Assembly (NCBI GenBank): GCA_018105865.1
Contig: CM030872.1
Span: 6,257,016-6,321,015, forward strand
Reading direction: 5' to 3'
Length of the DNA: 64,000 nt
DNA from: Metaphire vulgaris
Taxonomy: Eukaryota > Annelida > Clitellata > Crassiclitellata > Megascolecidae
Below, piece by piece: positions 10,825 to 31,757 of the stretch. How positions within the stretch are numbered: the first letter of the stretch is position 1; each line of letters opens with the position of its first letter. Under the pieces are notes generated by a model, which ran no database searches, had not been told where the DNA came from, and saw nothing but the letters and a program-made list of their open reading frames with translations. Made by a program: the position numbers and the translations under genes.

Positions 10825-13297
10825 ATGGACAAAAACCTCCGGTGATGTTGCATGCAGTTGGAATTCCTGACAACTGTACTTCGAATGTCATGACTCAGGC
10901 AATTCGTAAGGAGTTAGGACTTCTGGGCGAAAACGTTGTACTGAAGGTAATTTTTATATTATCGATTATATACTCATCATTCAAATTTTTGTTTGTAAAA
11001 TGAAATTAAGTCATTTGTGCATTTGATGCATCAGATTTGTTCCTTTTGTGATGCATACTGCATGTTGGCTTTGCTTTCTTATTAACATGGTATTTGAGGT
11101 TTAAGAGAAAGGGAAAACCTAAGCGGATGAATATCACAAGGAAGGAGACAGTGTTGAAACAGATCAAGTAGTTCAAATATAAGGGAAGTTTAGTCTTCTG
11201 AGGATACAGGAAGTTACGATAAGATAAGAAAGAGGAAAGCTGTTGAAAAGTGGATTTAATAAAGAATTGAAGTAAAGAATGAGAAAGGTTCTGATAGGAA
11301 TTGTAGGATCATTTGGAGCCAAGACATTGACAATGGATGTCAAAGTGCTAGAAGCACTCAAACGTGGATCAGGAGAAGAATGGAAACAAGCAGCCAGAAA
11401 GAGGAGGTCACAAATGAGGAACTGCTGAAAAGAGTTATAATGAAAAGAATGCCCTTGGAAACAATAGGCAGGTCACAACATTGGTGGTTTTGCAATTGCT
11501 TGAGAGAAGACTTGATGCTGATAACGACTTTGAAGGAATGACTACAAGGATGAAAGCAAAGGTAAGAAGCAGATTCATGCTACAAGGATGAGTTGAGCAA
11601 GGGCAATGGCTATGAGGTATCAAAAGTAAGGAACACAAAACAGAACCAAATGGGGAAGCTACCAAAGGATGAGGATTCTGCAGAGCCCTTGAAGACAAAA
11701 TAAGAGGAAGAAGGAGAAACACCATGCCAGTGCCTAATGCCTCTGCTGGGTTTCCTTTTATTGTTTGTCAAGTTTCTGTTACCTTTTTTAGGCTGGATAA
11801 ACACTGTTTAAACTGTTATTATTTGTTATATAGTTATGTGAATGTTTTAGTTAAAAAATCATTCTGGATCGCTGATAATACCAAAAGGAACCATTGAAGC
11901 AAATTCCAAAGACAAGTAAGCATTTGATTTGAATTTTAGCTGCTACAGATGATGTTTATTGTAGGATTTTGTTGATTCTAGAACCAGTGTATCTTAGAAG
12001 AATACTAAGGATTGGATACAAAGAACATATAACAAATGAAGAAGTTAGAGAGAGAACACTGCAACCGAGCATCGTGGAAGTCATCAGAAAGAAAAGATTG
12101 ATATGTACTGGACACATACTCAGAATGGAAGAAATAAGAGACCCAAAACGAATTTTGAACTACAAACCAGAGGGGAGAAGATCTAAAGGAAGACCTAAAA
12201 GATGATGGGTGGACGGATTGGAAGAGGATCTGCGAGTACATTCTATAAAAGCAGCATTGGACCTTGTTGTGCCATTTTCTTTGAATGCCATTTATTCTGA
12301 GTTATTTTAGTGAAGCATTATAACATAATGCATCATAAATTTATGATCATTTTTATTCATGTTTCTAGTAATGCTAGGCATTATTAACCTTTAATGTGGT
12401 TATTATTTGATATTTTTGATGCTGTAAATAAGATGAAGCTTGTTGGTAAAAATTTAGTAACAGTAGCATGCAGAAGGGGGTCGGTTGGGTGGTGGCCCTG
12501 GGCGCCGACCAGATGGGGACGCTAAATATGATTTGGAGACCCTTTTTTGCTCATCAAATATTTTTATCGACTTGGCCCCAGGCACCCACCACTCTCTGCC
12601 TGCCACTGTTTGGTAAGTAAGTTGAATTGTTTGATTTGTAGACCATATCCTCTTGATGTTGCCCATATTCATCAATACAGTGAGTATTGATTTCATGTTT
12701 TAAGATCCTGTTGATTCACCCTCTGTGTAACTGTCTTGTGTAGCAGCTAGTTTTTGCTAGACACTTTATTTTATATTATGTTGTAGAAAGTTTTTTCATT
12801 TAGTTACTAGTATTGCTTTTCTACACGTTTGATTTTTTTAGTTAAACCCAAAGAGAAATCTGTGGTGTTTCCTGAATATACTGAAGTCCTGAAGACAACC
12901 CTACAAGCTTTTGTGGTGAGGGTAAGCATCCACTTTCCTACTTACTCATTTTTATGTATTTTCCAGTAATTCTGCCGTGGATGTTTTGCTTTGATGCCAC
13001 GTAGTTCCCAAATTTTGTACTTTGGTTTAGTTTGGAATCTACGTTCTTAAGCATTTCAACGACTCGTTTAAGTGGACATTTTTTGCTATTGAGTTTTTTG
13101 TTTTTGTAGATGGATCATATCGAGAGTGAGCTACCAGAACTGAACAATAAAAGAAAGTTCAAAATTGAACGAGTGAGATTTGCAACTTTTACATAATGCA
13201 TCATAACAGACCATAATTTAGGAGAGTTCATTGATAAAATCTCTTGATCCAGTTCCTTCCTATTAAGTTGCAACATTTGACTAAACACACACACTCA

Positions 13298-13342
<45 letters not shown>

Positions 13343-14800
13343 ATAGGATTTTGCAACTATTTTACAGTAAAACACTTGCACATTGTTTAATTAATTAATT
13401 AATATTTAAATTACCATGGCATAATCCCTTAGTAATGATCTTAAGGAGTGTGGAAATATAGTTCATTGCATCTGCTTTTTTAAGTGTTAGATGTGTTAAT
13501 CCTAATGACATACCTATATAAAGCTGCTCCTTTCTGCAGTGCTGAAATGGCCAATACTGTGGCTTCTTTGTCTCACTATTTTTCAAGAATATGCCAAACA
13601 GCTACAATGTGTTGGCATTGCGAAAACAAAGAATATATTGCTTGGTTTCAGTGGCAACCTTTCAAATAGGCATTGGGGGCTGGACAGCTCCCCATGACAC
13701 ATTTTCAAATGTTCCTTTGGGAGTTTGACTTGTAAGGGTCCATCCATATAGTACATACACACACTGAGGGAGGAGGGGGTTGGATTTAGGAGATTTTGCT
13801 TATGTACGGTGTGCAAACGGGGGAGAGGGGTTGAAAATATGCCTATTGTGTATGTAATATATGGATGAGCCCTAAGCATAATATGGTTTACCGTCATTGG
13901 GGTAATCAGTGGGGGGGATTAAACTACTAACCCAAGAAAATCAAACATTGCTTAGTTTTAAAGAATAGCAATTAAGATTGGTTTGCAGGATCATTGTCCC
14001 TGATTTCCATTGTGCCTTTGTGATGTGGGAGCTGTTCTTCCATCCGATTGGCACTTCTTGATGCTGCTAATCATCCACCATCTTTGCATGAAATTAATGG
14101 CCATTGAAAGCAGCTGCAGAGCAATAACTCTTAATCAGTGGCATGCAGAAGATGGTGGATGCCCGGGGCCAAGTTGTCTTGACAAGCAAAAAAACAAAAA
14201 GTGTCATTGTCCGGCGCCACGATGCCAAGGTATGCCCCTTCCCAACAGAGGTTTTACCAGATTTTAAAAAATTCCTAATTTGAATTCTTTGTTGTCTTGT
14301 TTTTATTACAATTTATTTAGCACCTATCTATGCTTTACCTCTCCTTCGGATGCCTCCATCGGGTTGATGCCAGAGGCCAGCGCCCCACAGGCCCTCTGCT
14401 TGTTACTGCTCTTAGTTTGGCATCTGAATATTATATTGTATTGCACTTGTGCGTTAGGGAATCCTGTATTGATCGTGATAAGGTCAACAATTGTTTTACA
14501 GTGTATTTTGCAAGTTCATCTAATTCTATTTAGGAGTGTCTGCTGCATGAGTGAAAATCCATTATTACTGAACTTGTTGTATCCTATGCTTTTTGTGTGT
14601 TGGCCATGGCCTGTCAATGTAATATACGAGTATTGTATCGGAATATCATACATTGCCATTGTGTAAGTTTCTTTAATGTAGATGTGATTGTTCAGGAAAT
14701 GCAAGATCTTGACAGAAAGTTGACCTTCCTTGAACGACGGTTTAACGATGCAGAGCAGACGAAGTGGCAAGGGATGCTGAAAAGGAATCCACTCTGGTGA
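10825..14800 (+). CDS. Spliced gene for a small coiled-coil-like protein, not recognised
   Basis: Four exons with consensus borders can be read: 10,825-10,946 (contains PPVMLHAVGIPDN, donor GTAATT), 12,842-12,921 (KPKEKSVVFPEYTEVL, donor GTAAGC), 13,110-13,172 (MDHIESELPELNNKRKF, donor GTGAGA) and 14,696-14,800 (EMQDLDRKLTFLERRF, ending NPLW and a TGA). The last three join in frame without adjustment. The first ends in phase 0 but the second needs phase 1, so an exon between 10,947 and 12,841 is probably unseen, and the 5' end is uncertain. The C-terminal 60 residues are rich in charged and hydrophobic heptad-like positions and may form a coiled coil. A polyA signal AATAAA lies at 14,923. Exon-like codon use and clean splice sites argue for a real host gene. 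I cannot name the family. Confidence 0.6.
10947..11965. other. Intron sequence, A/G-rich on the + strand
   Basis: Purine-rich sequence (about 11,100-11,740) with no stable reading frame on the + strand. The minus-strand open frames here are low-complexity reflections of it. A candidate missing exon of the surrounding gene could be in this interval, but I found none with both good borders and the right phase. Confidence 0.35.
11969..12205 (+). pseudogene. LINE ORF2 C-terminal remnant in an intron
   Basis: The translation contains RRILRIGYKEHITNEEVRER, then KRLICTGHILRM and GRRSKGRPKR. This is the conserved C-terminal segment of RTE/Nimb-type LINE ORF2 proteins (RRxLRIxWxxxxTNEEV ... xxxGHxLR ... 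GRRxxGRPxxxW). Only this stretch remains. Confidence 0.7.
12461..12608. mobile_element. hAT-type MITE
   Basis: Left end CAGTAGCATGCAGA, right end (inverted) CAGTGGCAGGCAGAG. Flanked by TTTAGTAA (12,453-12,460) and TTTGGTAA (12,609-12,616), an 8-bp duplication with one mismatch. A second, partial copy begins with CAGTGGCATGCAGAAGATGG at about 14,137. Confidence 0.65.
13285..13346. repeat. (CA)n microsatellite
   Basis: An ACAC run interrupted by a few CTC units, in the intron between the third and fourth exons of the unrecognised gene. Confidence 0.85.
13736..13872. mobile_element. Harbinger-like MITE
   Basis: Inverted ends GGGTCCATCCATATAGTACA and, from the right, GGGCTCATCCATATATTACA. The borders carry a 3-bp TAA duplication (13,733-13,735 and 13,873-13,875). 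A G-rich start and a 3-bp TAA duplication fit PIF/Harbinger MITEs. Confidence 0.6.
14137..14260. mobile_element. Partial hAT MITE copy
   Basis: Begins CAGTGGCATGCAGAAGATGG, matching the left end of the MITE at 12,461. I could not locate a convincing right end. Confidence 0.4.
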
Positions 14801-14922
14801 TCACAGTTTCAGCATTTTTGGCTGACAGTTAAAAATGTGTGGACTTTAAAAAAATAATTTGGTGAATTGTTAATAATTAACATGTATTATTTGATCTTTA
14901 ATTTTCTTAGGTTTGACTGTAG

Positions 14923-14928
14923 AATAAA
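14923..14928 (+). terminator. PolyA signal of the unrecognised gene
   Basis: AATAAA 123 bases after the stop codon of the last exon at 14,800. Confidence 0.5.
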
Positions 14929-15294
14929 TAACTAATATTCAAATTATATTTGTATGTATAATTATTTTGATTATTTTTGTTGGTTTTATTTTTGTATTTA
15001 TATAATTTATTTAATTGTTATTGGAAAATTTCCATGTTGTTTGTTTATAAAATCAATAAGACAAATACAGTATATTGAATGTACAGTATATGACATTTTG
15101 CCTCATGCTAGCTGCTTTTAAAATTATTCTGTATCTTGAAATGGATAAAATTTGAAGCACTGTGGATAATTCAGTTGATTAACTGTGTGATTAACTGATT
15201 AACTGTTGATTCAGTGTGCACAGTGCTGATGAGGCACCAAAACAAAGCTACTGGAAACAGAACAAAGCAGAATATGGTTGCATTTGAACTTAGA

Positions 15295-15704
15295 GGTTGT
15301 CCATTAATTACGTCAACAAAATAGGGGGAGGGGTTTGAAAAAGTTCAAAGTTGTTGACAGGGGAGGGGGATCAAGAGAAGTTGACATCAACAATTTCATT
15401 TTTTTACAAATGATAAAAATAGGAAATTTCATGGAATACTATTTATTACAACGGAAAAAGCCTGACAAGCAAAAAAGTTCACCACCACCACATTTAGACA
15501 CTTGCTGAACAAAAGAAAGGGGGAAAGGTCATCACTGCCAAAATAAAAACCTAAACTTTTTAGGGGGATCCATCACTGATCTTAGTGGAAGGGGGGTCAA
15601 AAGTCTTTGACATTATAGGGGTTCACTGAAAGTTGACAGTTGTTGACAAGAGAGGCAAGGGTCAAAAATTGCCCAAAAATTGTTGATGTCATTAATGGAC
15701 AGCC
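15295..15704. mobile_element. MITE with GGTTGTCCATTAATTACG end
   Basis: The left end GGTTGTCCATTAATTACGTC is mirrored by TGTCATTAATGGACAGCC at the right. It belongs to the same family as 8,176-8,603. The target duplication could not be set with certainty. The interior is AT- and G-rich with no gene. Confidence 0.55.
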
Positions 15705-17175
15705 CCTTAATTTTTAAAATAATTTTCTGACAACTTTGGAACAAAATAAAAATTGTTTCTCACAGTTAGAGATGTTCTGTTTTTGTTGTTATAACTGCAA
15801 ATTTAGCAAAGTTAATCATCTTAAAGCTGTGTTTTTGTCTGGATTGAGTTTATTTGGCACTTGAATTTTAATGCAGTAGTCCTTCAAATTGATGCACCCT
15901 GTTAATTGTCCACTCATGTGACTGCCTGAGGTGTAAAACATCTACGTCCTAGGATTGAAGCTACATGTAGATTGTAAGCTGACTCAGCTCATCTAAGACG
16001 GCTGATATTTTACAGATATCAAGTGTTAACCAGGATCCTAATCTGACCGATCTCTCGATTTGGTCGCTGGTTTTAAATTGGATTTCGCAATGGGGATTAC
16101 AATTCAAATTCGGAGCAATGGACGGCTGGCTCATTTCTTAACCGGGCAAGCCACCGGCTTTGGCGGAGAAAATTAGCGCTATAGAAGTTTATACATAGTA
16201 TTAAGAGGCAACGAGGTGGTAAATATTTCCAAATTCGTCTACAAAATATCAAATCAATTCCAGAATTTAGTCAGCGTGGCACTATTATATGTGAAATATA
16301 CTCGCTAGAGGGCAGTAGTAAACTGAGGAGCAGCGCTAAGCAAACCATGGGTCTGGGGAAAATAATGGCAACCACCCCCAGATTAATGGCTTATACCACC
16401 TACGTCGCTGACTGCGCTGGCTGGAGATAAGCGCCGAAACCCTGCGCTCGAACTCGAGTACGGGACCTACCGGCAGTGCCGGAGCTAACCATTCCGGCGC
16501 CCCCTGCAACTTCGACCTACCGGTCTTTACCTGCATAGGGCTATAGAATATTGGGGTTAACCCCTTGACTGCAGACAAAAATATTTTAATGAGTTTCTAT
16601 GTTTTTAATGTCTTGACATTTGATTTTTCTAACGGTTTAAGAGATGAGGACCTTTTTTGCAAAAAAATGAGGAGATAAATTTTTGTTTGTCAAGATTTTT
16701 TCAAAGTTGGGAGAGTCAAAACCAAAACCAACCCCACTTCCGAAATCCTGTACGCCACTGGGGGCCTAAGTGGATATAGTAAAATATTTAAAACTAATAA
16801 CTATGTTGGGGTTTTTCAATATTATTGCGCATCACTGATCTAGACCTTGAAAGCTATAAGCCATTGGGGCAAGATGCAAACTTTTTTTTTCAACTACAGT
16901 GTAATTGTATTTTAGCCAATATTTTCATTATCTAAATAAAGAATAACGCTCAATCTCAAAAAATTGAAGTAGCTATTTAAAAACCTTTGCCAAAATACTA
17001 ACCGGACCATTGTGTTTTCCCCTAGTTTCATTCATGACACTTCAATCACTGTACTTTGTCTTGTCATTTAATGAGCCAAAAAGCCTTCATGATGGGGCAG
17101 AGGCTGCCACACTATATGCTATGGCCGGAGGAAAATGATTTTATATAAATCAATAAATGTTAGCAAGAAATGATT
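15705..17175. other. Intergenic, transposon debris
   Basis: A partial CR1-like 3' end (TTAGCGCTATAGAAGTTTATA) lies near 16,170-16,196 and a hAT-like right end (TCCTGTACGCCACTG) near 16,746-16,760, without a partner that I could find. Nothing else is recognised. Confidence 0.4.
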
Positions 17176-18134
17176 TTAGTTAAACAGGTGGAAAGAAAAC
17201 ATGAGCGAGATTCCAGGCATGGGTCCGGCGTACGAGAAGGCTCGACTGTCCGAAGACGAGGTTTCTGGTAAAGATTGATCGTAGGCCTGGTCTACCAATG
17301 GCGGTTGATGTTTGCTTATTTTCTGGCTCAGCGTGATGTTTGTGTTGTAGACTGGACTGAAGGGATATTGACGTGGTCTCGAGGTTTTAGGTCCAGCAAG
17401 ACGCTTTTGTACGCGCTGCAGGTTGGCCAGTGTAGACTTTGGGAGGCCGGCAAGAACAGAATTACAAAACAGAACAAACGATTGCGAGGCAACTTTGAGA
17501 GATGACAAATTCAGACGTCGTATGTGATAGAAGCAGCTCTTGGCTAACTAGCTGTCCAACATGTTGCTTCATAGTCAATTCATTGTCAAACAGAAGAGAT
17601 CTCTGACGACGGAAGAAGGGCGGATTCCAGGTTGGTGTTGTGGAATTAGCCAAACCATGAGTCTTTGAAGGTAGCAATCGTCGGAGGAACACCATTTCTG
17701 TGATGCAATTTTGGAGACGACCAAGAGCAAGACCAACGTCTTTAATGTCATTGTCGATATTCATTATGATGGCGAAGATCATGACGTTGAAAAAATGAGG
17801 GCAAAGTTCTGGTCCCATCTTGGGGCAGCCACTCGAGAGACAAAGCTGGCGAGGAATTTGAGGTGGCGAAATATCTGCTCGCGTCCAGTGGTGAACGAAA
17901 CCAGCCAAGAGGAACTTCGCCGACTCCGAAACGTTCCTCCAGGACACGGAGCAGTATGTCATGATCCACCGTGTCGAAAGCCGAACTGAGGTCAAGCAGT
18001 ACAAGTGCAGTGACCTTGCCATCATCTATGCACGAGAGGTCGTTGTGGACTTTAATTACCGGCATTTTGAATCGATTGAGTGGTAAAAGGTGATTGCGCT
18101 CATCAGCAAATCGAGCAACGACTGTTCGCTCCAC
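17176..18134 (-). pseudogene. CR1/L2-like LINE reverse transcriptase, decayed
   Basis: The minus strand carries LVLLDLSSAFDTVDHDILL, the first catalytic block of CR1/L2-type reverse transcriptases, and further on GLPKSTLANLQRVQKRLAG, the usual thumb-region motif, plus SRAFSYAGP near the C-terminus. Frames change several times and the YADD box is not intact. Confidence 0.7.
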
Positions 18135-18275
18135 AAGCTAACTGCTGGCGCCCCTGCCTTGCGGAGATTGCCTAAACCTAGTGATAGAATATTCATCGCA
18201 GTTTCTGCATTTGATTTTCTCAAATGTTCAAATGTTTTGCCTAGAATGCAGACCCTCGTGAACCACTTTAAACAT

Positions 18276-18278
18276 TAA

Positions 18279-18354
<76 letters not shown>

Positions 18355-18397
18355 TATTATTATTATTATTATTATTGTTGTTGTTGTTGTTATTGTT

Positions 18398-18428
<31 letters not shown>

Positions 18429-18430
18429 AT
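18276..18430. repeat. (ATT)n/(GTT)n microsatellite
   Basis: About 100 bases of ATT repeats, followed by GTT repeats, starting just at the 5' side of the decayed minus-strand LINE. Confidence 0.9.
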
Positions 18431-18643
18431 GCTTCTAAATAATTATTTTTTATTAGGACTATTCCAATCTCAACCAGAGTCGGAAGTTTTAAAACAGAAA
18501 ATAGCAGCTGCTCATGGAGCGCACTATTAAGAATAGTTTTGGATATATTTTATAAACTCATCAGCAGAGGATTTGTAATAATTATAAGTATTTACTATTT
18601 ACCTACAACTCCTTGCTACCGGCATCAGCGACGGTGCTTGCCG

Positions 18644-18665
18644 TCACGTGACACTCGCAGCCAAT
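18644..18665 (+). promoter_or_regulatory. Putative EED core promoter: E-box palindrome and CCAAT box
   Basis: TCACGTGA (18,644-18,651) and CCAAT (18,661-18,665) lie about 95-110 bases before the proposed EED start codon, in a short GC-richer patch. No TATA box is seen. Spacing fits a CCAAT-type housekeeping promoter; this is inference. Confidence 0.4.
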
Positions 18666-18755
18666 GAGAATCGAGCAGTGCTGTGGAGAAAAGAAACTTA
18701 AATGTTGTTTTGTGTTCGAGAAAAATAGAAATTAATTAGTTAAGATAAAGACAGA

Positions 18756-28633
<9,878 letters not shown>

Positions 28634-28725
28634 ATATAGAAAGTTTGGACAGCAGCTTTGAAAATTGTAGAGACTGGGACTCAGTCATTTTAAATTGATA
28701 GCATACACCATATTGAATTCAATAG

Positions 28726-28731
28726 AATAAA
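28726..28731 (+). terminator. EED polyA signal
   Basis: AATAAA 93 bases after the EED stop codon, followed by AT-rich sequence. Confidence 0.6.
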
Positions 28732-29125
28732 GATTTAGCTTCGTAATGAAATGTGTTATTTGAAACACTTATGTATGCACCACGAAAACCTTGCCTACCA
28801 AGTTTTTCAACCCAGTAGTTGATCCATGAACAATTTGGGTAATTGATCAAGGTTGAAGTTTTATCAATTCCTTATGCATGTTCTTGTTGACATGTTGAGT
28901 TTTACTTTGTTTTATTGCCTGTCATACCAATTACTATTACTGTACTATGTGCTATACATGCTGGCGGATGTATTTAAACTGCTTGCATTTACAGTACTTG
29001 AGTCTGATTCTTAATGGAATTCTAAAATAAACCTGGGAGCTTTCATTAATCAATTCATGTTTAAATTTGCCTGCATTGTGACTTGTATTGTGGGCTGTTA
29101 AACAGGATAGCAAATAGTTATGACC

Positions 29126-29456
29126 CAGTGTTTATTCTAGGCATGACCCAGTGTTTATTCTAGGCCTCCTCTGGGGGAATCCCCCCAAAGTTTAAAAATT
29201 CCCCACAAAAATTTCTATATATTTTGCATTGGGGGATGGAAATTTCCCCAAAAAGTGTGACAAGTGGGGGGATTTCTTTTGATTTAAGAGGGGAAAATAT
29301 AAGGATTATCATGTTTTAGCCCATCAGAGTATTGGAAGAGGATATGAAATATAAGTAAGATGACTTTTTTTGCTTGTCAAGGGTTTTGGGGAGACAAACC
29401 TCCCCCAAACATTTAAAACTTCCCCCCAATGTCAAGGTGGCTAGAATAAATGCTGG
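29126..29456. mobile_element. hAT MITE with a duplicated left end
   Basis: Left end CAGTGTTTATTCTAG, right end (inverted) CCAGCATTTATTCTAG. The flanks carry TTATGACC on both sides (29,118-29,125 and 29,457-29,464). The first 23 bases, including part of the target sequence, are tandemly doubled at the left. The interior is rich in C and G runs. A right half of the same family lies near 54,990-55,065. Confidence 0.75.
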
Positions 29457-29464
29457 TTATGACC

Positions 29465-30970
29465 TATTCTGCCTCTCGGGTAGACTGCTCCCACTCATTA
29501 CCTGCGTCCACAAAAGTTTGATTTACCCCTCTGTGTCGGGGACCTGAAGCAGGGTTATTTCTAGGATTATCAATTTGGGGTGAGGGTTGGTATATTCTGG
29601 GGGTCCCCTGAAAGGAAAAGATTGACAAGCAAAAAGGTATTTGTCCATTAGTCTAGTGATTAATGTAGATAAACCTAACCCAAAAAGTCTGACAAACCAA
29701 AAAAAGGTCATCCTGGCTCTCACATGGGGTTGTACCGTGTTGGTCTCAGATTGGTGGGTATTAGTGGAGTGCTAAAATATCCCTGGCCAGAAGCATTGTC
29801 TTCTCAGTCTGTGATTAACCAATCTACTACTGGTAGTCTGGTCTCCATGTTGTGACCTGAAAAGTTCCTTATCAAATAAACATTCTCCACTTCTGACCAT
29901 CATTATGGATTTGAAACTGCCCAAAGAGTTGTCCATGGGTCGGTTTTCTGAACCCAAACCCAACCCACCAACCCAACCTGACAAAAAAAGTACAATGAAA
30001 TATACATAAATTCAAGCACATAAAAGAGTTCATTTAAAGCTGTTACTGCAACAATCCTGTACATAATCCCCATCAGACAAGTTCAATGTTTTCATCTAGC
30101 ATCTGTCACAGTCCTTCCTACAGATGTAAAGTCACGCCCTGGCTGTGCCAAGCTGGCTGATGTACAAACAGACGACATGCCAACATTGACAAAATTGGAT
30201 AGTCAGCAGATTGTTCCTTCCACTAGAGTAGCAAAGAGGAACTCGAAGCAGGTATTCTCAAAGTCTTATAGCGAGCCAGTTTGTCTTCCACAGAGCTGCT
30301 GTTTGCGGTTGTCCCGATGCTGATGTCGATGCTCCATGCAGGTCAGCGAATGGATCGATACAACGTTTCTTTATCAGCCATTCGTCCGGTTCTTGAGGCT
30401 TTCTAAAAAATATAAGAAGAATTCAATGTGCACTTACATCCCACTAAAAATTTCCTATACAGATTCAATTATTCAGTGCCAACAGAAAATGTGCAGTACG
30501 GTACAGTATAAGCAGTGGCGGGGCCACGGGGGGGGGTATGAACACCCCCACTTGCCATCAGGGCGATCCGTGAGATTCGTGCAAAATTGCAGAGACATTT
30601 TTTTGTAGGTGGGGGAGAGGATGGCTGAGGATCGGCTCTGCTAGTCTAAGTATCAAGCGTTCGCTATATATCCGAGGCATTTCCGTTGAGCCGTTGTCTC
30701 AGCTTGTCTCAAGTTCTCAAATCTCAACTGTCTGTCCCGTAATTACTCCCGTTGTACACCCGCTGTGACCTTACTGACCTAATTGACGTTGACACGTCCG
30801 TTGGCATCCAACTGTCCGTTCAGTCTGGAGCCTCCAGACCTGCAGGGCCTTAATCGAGGGTGGCTAAGTAAAGGGTCTGGGTCACATACCGCTCTTCTGA
30901 ATTTTTGTATCGGATTACCTGAGAAGTGTCCAAAGCATAGCAATCGAATGTGGATTCGCACGTCTCAGCC
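29465..30970. other. Intergenic with partial transposon ends
   Basis: A CCCAACCC-rich patch near 29,935-29,975 is the reverse of the GGGTTGGGTT repeat at about 63,035-63,110. A hAT-like left end CAGTGGCGGGGCCAC sits at about 30,514 with no partner found. The last part (30,919-30,970) shares 52 identical bases, inverted, with 38,831-38,882. No gene is recognised. Confidence 0.4.
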
Positions 30971-31757
30971 TCAGTCGTCTTGTTCATCGTCTGTGAAATA
31001 TGGTGTATTTGCCACTTGTTTGATGGCCAAATAATCGTCCATTTTATCGAAGATCTTATCCAAAATCTTGTTCTGTTTCTCAAGCCAAGGCGGTTTCTTG
31101 GCCGTCACCCATTGTGCTGCGGCTAGGGTAAGCGTTATAATTGCCGGGTTATAACCCTTAAAGTTATAACCCGAGTTATAACCAATTATAACCGCAAGGT
31201 GAAAGTTATAAGGGTTATAAGGGTTATAATGGGCTATAAAGGTTATAATGGGCTATAAAGGTTATAATGGGTTATAAAGGTTATAATTAGTTATAATTAG
31301 TTATAATTATAAAAGGTGTTAAAAGTGTTAAAAAAAGTTGTAATAATAAAGTCTAAAGTCATAAATGTAAAAAAAGGTGGGGAAAAGGTTTAAAAGGCAT
31401 AACGTATAACTCTTATTTGGTTATATTTTGCATTTTCTACGTATTTTCACAAAGTGCCAGTGGTAAATACTACGCTGCGTGGCTGCAGTCTGCCGCTCCG
31501 CCTCTGCGTGACGTAAGTTCCGTAACCGACGTTATGGGATTCCTTGCTTGAATCGCAGATTCTACAAAATACCAGAGATGTAAAGTAAAGTAAAGTAAAG
31601 TAAAATCTCGTGGATTTCTATAGCGCCTTGGAAAGCAGCACAACAGTAGCTGCTTATTCTTAGGCGCTCAGCCTCTCTTAAAATAGCTATAGGAAAGGTG
31701 TGGGATCAGCCAGGCAATAGTCAATATCCGAAGGGCAGTGAGGCTAGGTTGTTACAG

